DNA of 5,761 nucleotides from assembly GCA_017541565.1 (NCBI GenBank), contig JAFXYU010000116.1, forward strand, positions 1-5,761. Reading direction: 5' to 3'. Shown here one piece after another: positions 1-4,776 of the stretch. Under the pieces are notes generated by a model. The model saw only the letters and a list, made by a program, of their open reading frames with translations, was not told where the DNA came from and searched no databases. Within the stretch, counting starts at the first letter, position 1; each line of letters opens with the position of its first letter. The DNA comes from a bacterium. Lineage in GTDB: Bacteria > Cyanobacteriota > Vampirovibrionia > Gastranaerophilales > Gastranaerophilaceae. The position numbers and the translations under genes were made by a program.

Positions 1-492
1 GGTGCAGTAAGAAAGAAACTTTCTGAATATGCAATTCATTTGAATGAAAAGCAAAAAATCAGATTAACATACCTCGTTAGCGAAAAACAGTTTGCTAAAT
101 ACTATGCTGAAGCAGCAAGAAAGAAAGGCGTTACAGGTACAATCCTGTTACAACTTCTTGAATCAAGACTTGACAACGTTCTCTATAGAGCAGGTTTCGG
201 TGTTACGCGTAAGCAATCAAGACAAATCGTTAACCACGGACATGCTTTAGTTAACGGCAAAAAGGTTGACATTCCGTCATACCTCGTTAAAGCAGGGGAC
301 GTAATTACTATAAAGGCTAGAAGCAATGATTACCTCAAGGCTGTTATGAGTACAATCGATTTATCACTGGCTCCGGCTTGGTTGACTATCGATAAAGACG
401 CTTTGAAGATTACATTCGAAAGAATACCTCAAAGAGAAGAAATGGATCCTGATTTCAAGGAACAACTCGTTATAGAATACTATTCAAAATAA
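1..492 (+). CDS. rpsD: 30S ribosomal protein S4, 3' part (start outside window)
   Basis: S4 is a primary 16S rRNA-binding protein that nucleates 30S assembly and, in many bacteria, represses its own operon. The frame is open from the first base and gives 163 residues ending in the typical S4 C-terminus (LVIEYYSK). Full-length S4 is about 200 residues, so roughly 40 N-terminal residues are missing and any zinc-binding cysteine motif there cannot be judged. Visible landmarks, counted from the first codon, are SEYAIHLNEKQK at 8-19 and the S4 RNA-binding domain from about SRLDNVLYRAGFG (55-67) through RQIVNHGHALVNGKKVDIPSY (74-94) and GDVI. A TTG at 40 could be taken as a start, but the upstream codons read as S4 sequence, so the gene is cut by the window edge. 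It lies 20 bases before rpoA, an arrangement common when rpsD sits in the alpha operon. Confidence 0.97.
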   Translation, partial: GAVRKKLSEYAIHLNEKQKIRLTYLVSEKQFAKYYAEAARKKGVTGTILLQLLESRLDNVLYRAGFGVTRKQSRQIVNHGHALVNGKKVDIPSYLVKAGDVITIKARSNDYLKAVMSTIDLSLAPAWLTIDKDALKITFERIPQREEMDPDFKEQLVIEYYSK

Positions 493-512
493 GCTTCATA
501 GGAGAGAAAAAT

Positions 513-1529
513 ATGGAATTAAAAATTAAAACCGTTAATACAATGACCAGTTCAGATGGCTCACAATATGGTAAATTTACTATCGAGCCGTTGGAAAGAG
601 GCTTCGGCAACACTATCGGTAACGCTTTAAGACGTGTATTACTTTCCAGTTTGGAAGGAACAGCAGTTACTTCTTGCAGAATAGAAGGTATCACTCACGA
701 ATACACAGCAATCCCCGGTGTTTTAGAAGATGTCATTGACGTTATGTTAAACCTCAAAGGTTTGGCTATCAAGACTGATTCTAAAGAACCTCAGCAATTA
801 AGAATTGACGTTGACAAACCGGGCGCTGTACTTGCAAGCGATATTCAACTTCCTGCCGGCGTTAAGGTTGTTAATCCTGACTGGCTTATTTGTACAATAG
901 CAGAAGGCGGTTCATTCCACGCTGAAGTTATTGTTGAAACAGGTAAGGGATACGTTGCTAACGATATTCCGAGAAATGCTAAAGCAGGCGTTCCTATCGA
1001 TATGCTTCCGATTGACGCAACTTTCATGCCTGTTAAGAGAGTAAGATACGACGTTGAAAACACTCGTGTAGGTGACAACATCGATTTTGAAAAACTTAAC
1101 CTTGAAATTTGGTCAAACGGTACGGTTGATGTAACTACCGCATTAACTCAATCTGCAGAATTGCTTATTGAACACTTCGTTCAAATTGCTTCTATTGCAG
1201 GAAACGGCGTTCATAAAGATATTGAAGAAACAATTTCTTCATCATCCGCAATTGTTGAAGAAGAAAAAACAACTTCTTCAGAAGGAGAACCTTCTATAAC
1301 AATTGATGAATTGGAACTTTCCGTAAGAGCATATAACTGCTTAAAAAGAGCAAGCATCAATTCTATGGCAGAACTCTTAAAGAAATCAGAACATGATTTA
1401 TTAAATATTAAAAACTTCGGTAAGAAATCTTCCGATGAAGTAATAGAAAGACTTCACCACTTCGGTTTAGACCTTGCTCCGAATCCGGAAATGGACGAAA
1501 ACGGGATGGTTATAGAAACTGCCGAATAG
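513..1529 (+). CDS. rpoA: DNA-directed RNA polymerase subunit alpha
   Basis: Alpha dimerises to scaffold assembly of beta and beta' and, through its C-terminal domain, contacts UP elements and activators. The protein has 338 residues (E. coli has 329). The N-terminal domain covers about 1-230, with the assembly signature FGNTIGNALRRVLLSSLEG (31-49) and HEYTAIPGVLEDV (62-74). A linker at about 232-262 is unusually rich in Ser and Glu. The C-terminal domain occupies about 263-320; R272, N275, N301 and K305 align with E. coli R265, N268, N294 and K298, the DNA-contacting residues, so UP-element binding should be kept. A further acidic tail follows the domain (about 321-338). The ATG is supported by AGGAGAG (500-506) six bases upstream. 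It is 20 bases after rpsD. The wording, especially IKNFG and EVIERL, resembles cyanobacterial alpha. The gap to rplQ contains an inverted octamer repeat. Confidence 0.98.
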   Translation: MELKIKTVNTMTSSDGSQYGKFTIEPLERGFGNTIGNALRRVLLSSLEGTAVTSCRIEGITHEYTAIPGVLEDVIDVMLNLKGLAIKTDSKEPQQLRIDVDKPGAVLASDIQLPAGVKVVNPDWLICTIAEGGSFHAEVIVETGKGYVANDIPRNAKAGVPIDMLPIDATFMPVKRVRYDVENTRVGDNIDFEKLNLEIWSNGTVDVTTALTQSAELLIEHFVQIASIAGNGVHKDIEETISSSSAIVEEEKTTSSEGEPSITIDELELSVRAYNCLKRASINSMAELLKKSEHDLLNIKNFGKKSSDEVIERLHHFGLDLAPNPEMDENGMVIETAE

Positions 1530-1538
1530 CAGTTATGA

Positions 1539-1651
1539 GGTGAACAGGTGATTAAGTGATTAAGTGAACAAGTGAAAATAACAATTCACAAGTTTTACAA
1601 AAATCCATAAAAATTCACTCAGTCACTCAATCACCTGTTCACTTAATCACT
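1539..1651. repeat. Inverted octamer-repeat cassette, copy 1 (rpoA-rplQ gap)
   Basis: The left arm 1539-1578 reads as five consecutive 8-bp units: GGTGAACA, GGTGATTA, AGTGATTA, AGTGAACA, AGTGAAAA. The right arm 1612-1651 holds five units in the opposite orientation; read on the minus strand from its outer end they are AGTGATTA, AGTGAACA, GGTGATTG, AGTGACTG, AGTGAATT. The loop is 33 bp (1579-1611), AT-rich and without obvious content. In RNA the arms could pair in more than one register; shifting by one unit pairs 26 of 32 positions identically, against 27 of 40 in direct register. No T-run follows the right arm, so this is not a canonical terminator. Bases 1538-1568 are identical to 2915-2945 in copy 2. 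The cassette starts 9 bases after the rpoA stop and ends 41 bases before the rplQ start. Its function is unknown. Confidence 0.9.
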
Positions 1652-1692
1652 TTAAGAAAATAAATAGTAAAAGACAATAAAGGAAAGTAAAA

Positions 1693-2121
1693 ATGAGACA
1701 CCAAACAAAAAAACATACGCTTGGTAAAGCACAAGACCAAAGAAAGGCTTTGTTGCGTTCATTGTGTACTGAACTTTTAACTTATGGTGAAATCAAAACT
1801 ACAATGGCTCGTGCAAAAGCACTTCAACCTTATGCAGAAAACGTAATCACTATGGCTAAAAAGGGCGACCTTAATTCAAGAAGACTCGCCGGCAGATACA
1901 TTTTTGACAAAGAAATCGGTCAATTCATTGACACAGCAACAGGCGAGATTTTTGAAACCAAGCAAGAAGGCAAAAAGTTAGCACCTCAAACTGTTTTGAG
2001 AAAGTTATTCAGCGTAATCAGCGTTAAGTATTCTTCACGTAACGGCGGTTATACAAGAATATTCAGACTTCCTCCGCGCAGAGGGGATGCCAGCGAAATG
2101 GCACTTATACAATTGGTATAA
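1693..2121 (+). CDS. rplQ: 50S ribosomal protein L17, with a central insertion
   Basis: L17 is a component of the large subunit, lying near the peptide exit tunnel. The 142-residue protein starts with MRHQTKKHTLGKAQDQRKAL (compare the family's MRH...KLGR...HRKALLRNL) and ends with the typical GGYTRIFRLPPRRGDASEMA segment (118-137). L17 is usually about 116-130 residues. The excess lies between IFDKE (70-74) and KLF (104-106), where about 25 residues (roughly 76-100, containing TATGEIFETKQEGKK) sit where close family members have only a few. The frame is uninterrupted and resumes the consensus cleanly, so this looks like a lineage-specific extension rather than a sequencing error. The start has AGGA (1681-1684) eight bases upstream. 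It follows the octamer cassette and is four bases from truA. Confidence 0.96.
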   Translation: MRHQTKKHTLGKAQDQRKALLRSLCTELLTYGEIKTTMARAKALQPYAENVITMAKKGDLNSRRLAGRYIFDKEIGQFIDTATGEIFETKQEGKKLAPQTVLRKLFSVISVKYSSRNGGYTRIFRLPPRRGDASEMALIQLV

Positions 2122-2125
2122 CTAA

Positions 2126-2908
2126 ATGCGCTACGCTCTTGACGTTCAGTACTCGGGTAAAAACTATTCCGGAAGCCAGATTCAATTTGAAAACGGCAAG
2201 GAAATAGATGAACCCACGATACAGGGCGAACTGGAGAAAGCCCTTAGCACTTTGATAATAGGCGGCAGGGATGTCGCAAAAAATAAAAAACGACGAATTA
2301 AAACAATCTTCTCCGGAAGAACCGATAAAGGAGTCAACGCTCTCGGTCAGGTAGTTCATTTTGATACAGATAAAGAAATTGTTGCTTCAAGTTTTATCTA
2401 TCACATAAATGAAATTCTACCCAACGACATTTCGGTTAATAACCTGAGAATTGTTCCCTCATCATTCCACGCTCAAAAGTCTGCAAAGTCGAGATATTAC
2501 AGATATGAACTTATCAACAGACCTTATAAACAAGCGTTTGACGGTGATATCCTTAGAGTTAAGTATGATTTGGATATAGAGCGAATGCAAACCGCTTTGA
2601 ATTTCCTTTTAGGCGAACACGATTTCTCAAGTTTTAAAAGTTCCGGAACGCTAAACCCAAGCAAAGTTTGTTTTATCAAAAGAGCCGAAGTCGAAAGACA
2701 AGGCGACAGAGTTTTTATACATATTGAGGGAAACCGATTTCTTTATAATATGGTAAGAACTATCGTCGGAACGCTTCTGGAAATAGAAGGTCACCATCTC
2801 CCCGTTGAGAAGATGAAGGAAGTTCTGGAGGCTAAAGACCGCAGAAAAGCGGGACAAACAGTCAGTCCTTTTGGATTGACATTAGTTAGGGTAGAATACC
2901 CTGACTAA
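2126..2908 (+). CDS. truA: tRNA pseudouridine(38-40) synthase TruA
   Basis: TruA isomerises uridine to pseudouridine at positions 38, 39 and 40 of the tRNA anticodon arm. The 260-residue length is normal. Landmarks are EPTIQGELEKAL (29-40), the catalytic loop SGRTDKGVNALGQVVHF (63-79) with catalytic Asp67, FHAQKSAKSRYYRYELI (114-130), HDFSSF (165-170), the C-terminal core NRFLYNMVRTIVGTLLEI (203-220) and AKDRRKAGQTVSPFGLTL (236-253). Two family positions differ: the usual GRTDxGVHA has Asn71 for His, and the N-terminal GWQ motif is GSQ (16-18). The catalytic Asp is intact, so activity is expected. Only four bases separate it from the rplQ stop, and I see no good Shine-Dalgarno sequence before its ATG, which suggests translational coupling to rplQ. 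The rplQ-truA-rplM-rpsI order is common; Firmicute clusters often carry ecf transporter genes before truA, which are absent here. Confidence 0.96.
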   Translation: MRYALDVQYSGKNYSGSQIQFENGKEIDEPTIQGELEKALSTLIIGGRDVAKNKKRRIKTIFSGRTDKGVNALGQVVHFDTDKEIVASSFIYHINEILPNDISVNNLRIVPSSFHAQKSAKSRYYRYELINRPYKQAFDGDILRVKYDLDIERMQTALNFLLGEHDFSSFKSSGTLNPSKVCFIKRAEVERQGDRVFIHIEGNRFLYNMVRTIVGTLLEIEGHHLPVEKMKEVLEAKDRRKAGQTVSPFGLTLVRVEYPD

Positions 2909-3029
2909 GTGAGCAGGTGAACAGGTGATTAAGTGATTAAGTGAATATAAAATTACAGAAATCATACTTGTTCAAACAGAAAGATTTTATACTCACTTAA
3001 TCACTTGCTCACTCAGTCACTCAATCACT
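2908..3029. repeat. Inverted octamer-repeat cassette, copy 2 (truA-rplM gap)
   Basis: The left arm 2908-2947 is five 8-bp units: AGTGAGCA, GGTGAACA, GGTGATTA, AGTGATTA, AGTGAATA. The right arm 2990-3029, read on the minus strand from its outer end, is AGTGATTG, AGTGACTG, AGTGAGCA, AGTGATTA, AGTGAGTA. The first unit begins on the last base of the truA stop codon. The inner part forms a strong hairpin: 2932-2953 pairs with 2984-3005 over 22 bp with a single non-identical position, leaving a 30-base loop. Outer units share mainly the AGTGA core. No T-run follows. The left arm shares 31 identical bases with copy 1, and the right arm shares TCACTCAGTCACTCAATCAC (3009-3028 here, 1615-1634 in copy 1). 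The loops of the two copies are not recognisably related. Function is unknown. Confidence 0.9.
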
Positions 3030-3050
3030 ATTGAAATAAAAATAACAAAA

Positions 3051-3056
3051 TGGAGA
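3051..3056 (+). promoter_or_regulatory. Ribosome binding site that decides the rplM start
   Basis: TGGAGA lies eight bases before the ATG at 3065. It overlaps an earlier in-frame ATG (3050-3052), which has no ribosome binding site of its own. Translation from 3050 would add METRK before [10 protein letters not shown], which is the usual kind of L13 N-terminus. The later ATG is therefore preferred. Confidence 0.8.
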
Positions 3057-3064
3057 CAAGAAAA

Positions 3065-3508
3065 ATGCTAAATAAAACATATTCAGCAAAACCTCTTGAA
3101 GTTGAAAGAAAATGGTACCTTATCGACGCTGAAGGCGAAGTATTGGGACGTTTGGCAACAAGAGTTGCAAATATTTTAAGAGGCAAAAACAAACCTGAAT
3201 ACACTCCGAACGTTGATACAGGCGATTTTGTAATCGTTATCAACGCTGAAAAAGTTGTAGTTACAGGTAACAAGGAAACTGATAAAATCTATTATCACCA
3301 TACCGGTTTTCCGGGTGGACTCAAATCTGCTTCTGTTAAAGAAGTTCGTGAAAAAGATGCAACTAAATTGATTGAAAAAGCCGTTAAAGGTATGTTGCAA
3401 CATAATACTTTAGGCGACACTCAATTCACTAAGTTAAAAGTATACTGCGGTTCCGAGCATCCACATGCTGCTCAAAAACCGATTGTACTTGAAAAGGAGG
3501 CTAAATAA
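3065..3508 (+). CDS. rplM: 50S ribosomal protein L13
   Basis: L13 is an early-assembly protein of the large subunit. With the start at 3065 the protein has 147 residues, a normal bacterial length. It begins [20 protein letters not shown], as expected for L13, followed by [15 protein letters not shown] (27-41), [19 protein letters not shown] (46-64), the [10 protein letters not shown] loop (78-87), and the family signature around [11 protein letters not shown] (107-117) and [19 protein letters not shown] (121-139). An upstream in-frame ATG at 3050 is rejected because the Shine-Dalgarno sequence overlaps it. The stop overlaps the rpsI start in a TAATG arrangement, the usual tight rplM-rpsI pair. 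The octamer cassette lies directly upstream. Confidence 0.97.
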   Translation: MLNKTYSAKPLEVERKWYLIDAEGEVLGRLATRVANILRGKNKPEYTPNVDTGDFVIVINAEKVVVTGNKETDKIYYHHTGFPGGLKSASVKEVREKDATKLIEKAVKGMLQHNTLGDTQFTKLKVYCGSEHPHAAQKPIVLEKEAK

Positions 3509-3906
3509 TGGCTGAATCTAAAGAAATTATGGCAACAGGCAGAAGAAAATGCGCAATCGCAGTTGTTAAATTGGTTAAAGGTAAAGGCAGAATCTTCGTT
3601 AACGGAAAGAAACTTGCTGATTATATCGGCAACATGCCTTCTGTTGAAATGATGATATACAGACCTTTGGTATTGACTGAAAACCAAGATAAATATGACG
3701 TTAGAGTAAAAGCAGTAGGCGGCGGTATCGTTGCTCAGGCTGCCGCTATCAGACACGGGATTTCAAGAGCATTACTTAAATCTAATGAAGATTACAAGAA
3801 CGTTCTTAAATCAGAAGGTCTTTTGACTCGTGACGCAAGAGTTAAAGAACGTAAGAAATACGGCAGAAAAAGAGCGCGTAAGAGATTCCAATTCTCAAAA
3901 CGTTAG
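3508..3906 (+). CDS. rpsI: 30S ribosomal protein S9
   Basis: S9 is a small-subunit head protein whose C-terminal tail reaches the P-site tRNA anticodon stem. The 132-residue protein shows TGRRKCAIAVV (10-20, family GTGRRKxAxARV), GRIFVNGKKLADYI (27-40), VGGGIVAQAAAIRHGISRAL (70-89), GLLTRDARVKERKKYGRKRA (104-123) and the expected terminal QFSKR with the universally conserved Lys-Arg end. The ATG overlaps the rplM stop by one base and is preceded by a perfect AAGGAGG (3494-3500) seven bases upstream, one of the strongest ribosome binding sites in the window. It is the last gene of the operon, with an intrinsic terminator starting about 30 bases after the stop. Confidence 0.98.
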   Translation: MAESKEIMATGRRKCAIAVVKLVKGKGRIFVNGKKLADYIGNMPSVEMMIYRPLVLTENQDKYDVRVKAVGGGIVAQAAAIRHGISRALLKSNEDYKNVLKSEGLLTRDARVKERKKYGRKRARKRFQFSKR

Positions 3907-3937
3907 AGATAAATATAATAGGGAAAATCCTATACAG

Positions 3938-3969
3938 AAAAAAGAACTCGGAAAACGGGTTCTTTTTTT
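3938..3969 (+). terminator. Intrinsic terminator of the ribosomal operon
   Basis: The segment 3938-3950 (AAAAAAGAACTCG) pairs with 3956-3968 (CGGGTTCTTTTTT) over 13 base pairs with one G-U pair, closed by a five-base GAAAA loop. The seven-T run (3963-3969) is part of the 3' arm and provides the U-tract; the A-run on the 5' arm would also allow termination of transcription arriving from the opposite strand. A weaker hairpin (ATAGG 3918-3922 with CCTAT 3929-3933) precedes it. The position just after rpsI marks the operon end. Confidence 0.9.
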
Positions 3970-4034
3970 GTAAAAAATTTTTATACTTTTGTAAAGAATT
4001 AGGCAATTTTCATTTTTCATATAACTTTATAGCA

Positions 4035-4064
4035 TTGCAAAGCATGCTTGTGCGATAATATAAA
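4035..4064 (+). promoter_or_regulatory. Candidate sigma-70-type promoter for the phospholipase C-like gene
   Basis: TTGCAA (4035-4040) resembles a -35 box. The AT-rich stretch that follows offers TATAAA (4059-4064, 18-base spacer) or TAATAT (4056-4061, 15-base spacer) as a -10 box. It lies after the operon terminator and 25-30 bases before the gene start, so independent transcription is plausible. A perfect 10-bp palindrome, AAGCATGCTT (4040-4049), sits between the two boxes and could be an operator, although short palindromes also occur by chance. The call rests on motif resemblance only. Confidence 0.4.
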
Positions 4065-4089
4065 TAGGAAAAAGGCTGAAATATAAAAG

Positions 4090-4776
4090 ATGTTGGTTAC
4101 AAAGTGCAGTAGTATAAATTTTGGGCAGGCGATTAAAGTTCATCGTCAAATGACGCTTTTGGCGCTGAAAGATAATAATGTTTTGACTGATATCGAAAAA
4201 AATATGGTATCACAGTTTGTAAAGGAGCCTGATTTAATCAGGGGTGAACTTGAGGATTTTAATGCAGGACATTTCTATGATGCGCTAAGTGAAGATCCGA
4301 GTTTTGGCAGAAAAAATGATGATAAAAATAATGCTTTGAGTAAATTTTTATACCATAACGGTGAAAGTGAAAAGGCTGTAATGGCGGGGAATAGAGAACT
4401 TGCCCTGAGGGAGGCGGGGTTTGCCGCACATTACCTTCAGGACGCTGCAACTCCGCCGCATGTTGAACACGGAAATTATTTGCATAAATTCTTCAGACTC
4501 TTTATGCACAAGGATTTTGAAAGAGGCAAAAAATTTGGTGCAAGCTCACGTCTGCCATTCCTGATAAACCACTACATCAAAGAAGAAATTCCGTTTTCAA
4601 ATTTGGCATCACTTCTTCATAATACGGCACTTTATACCGTTCAACCGGAAAATCATGTATCATATTCAAACAAAAAACTCTGGCCGAAAATTCAACAGAG
4701 AACCTTCAACCGCGGTGTTAATGCTACAAAAGCTTATTTTGATTATGTTTTCAGCAAACTCCCGAAAAAGATTTAG
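4090..4776 (+). CDS. Zinc-dependent phospholipase C / P1-nuclease-like protein
   Basis: The 228-residue protein shows the metal-ligand layout of the zinc-dependent phospholipase C / S1-P1 nuclease superfamily, all-helical tri-zinc phosphodiesterases. Visible elements are H18 (KVHRQ), D48 (KEPDLI), GHFYDA with H61, AAHYLQDAATPPHVEHGN (112-129) with H114, D118 and H124, and H140-K-D-F-E144. The spacings H114/D118/H124 and H140/E144 equal those of Bacillus cereus phospholipase C (H118/D122/H128 and H142/E146), and D48/H61 is close to D55/H69. No signal peptide or membrane segment is seen, and there is no N-terminal Trp equivalent to Trp1, which supplies one zinc site in secreted family members. 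Substrate is unknown: phospholipid or nucleic acid cannot be told from sequence. The N-terminal SSINFGQ precedes the domain. The putative AGG/AAGG ribosome binding site (4066-4075) is rather far from the ATG; M21 at 4150 is an alternative but would remove H18. It starts a unit separate from the ribosomal operon, and its stop overlaps the stop of the opposing gene. Confidence 0.72.
   Translation: MLVTKCSSINFGQAIKVHRQMTLLALKDNNVLTDIEKNMVSQFVKEPDLIRGELEDFNAGHFYDALSEDPSFGRKNDDKNNALSKFLYHNGESEKAVMAGNRELALREAGFAAHYLQDAATPPHVEHGNYLHKFFRLFMHKDFERGKKFGASSRLPFLINHYIKEEIPFSNLASLLHNTALYTVQPENHVSYSNKKLWPKIQQRTFNRGVNATKAYFDYVFSKLPKKI

Noticed and set aside
40..492. TTG at 40 as the start of the first gene
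   Set aside because: The codons upstream to base 1 are in frame and encode recognisable S4 sequence, so the gene is truncated by the window rather than starting there.
845..1081. Minus-strand open frames inside rpoA, truA, rplM and rpsI, and plus-strand frames inside the RTX gene
   Set aside because: They are shadows of well-conserved genes in other frames, with no recognisable motifs or ribosome binding sites.
2968..2993. Promoter in the loop of copy 2 (TTGTTC and TATACT)
   Set aside because: The spacer is only 14 bases and the -10 lies inside the hairpin stem, so support is weak.
1539..3029. The repeat cassettes as CRISPR arrays
   Set aside because: Units are 8 bp, contiguous without spacers, and arranged as inverted arms around one loop.
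1539..3029. The repeat cassettes as ordinary intrinsic terminators
   Set aside because: No T-run follows the right arm in either copy, and essential ribosomal genes lie downstream with no clear new promoter.
3914..3919. TATAAT as a -10 box after rpsI
   Set aside because: It sits before the terminator and lacks a convincing -35, so transcription from it would stop within about 50 bases.
4365..4373. GTGAAAGTGA inside the phospholipase-like gene as a third octamer array
   Set aside because: Only two cores occur, spaced six bases apart, and they are explained by the codons for GESEK.
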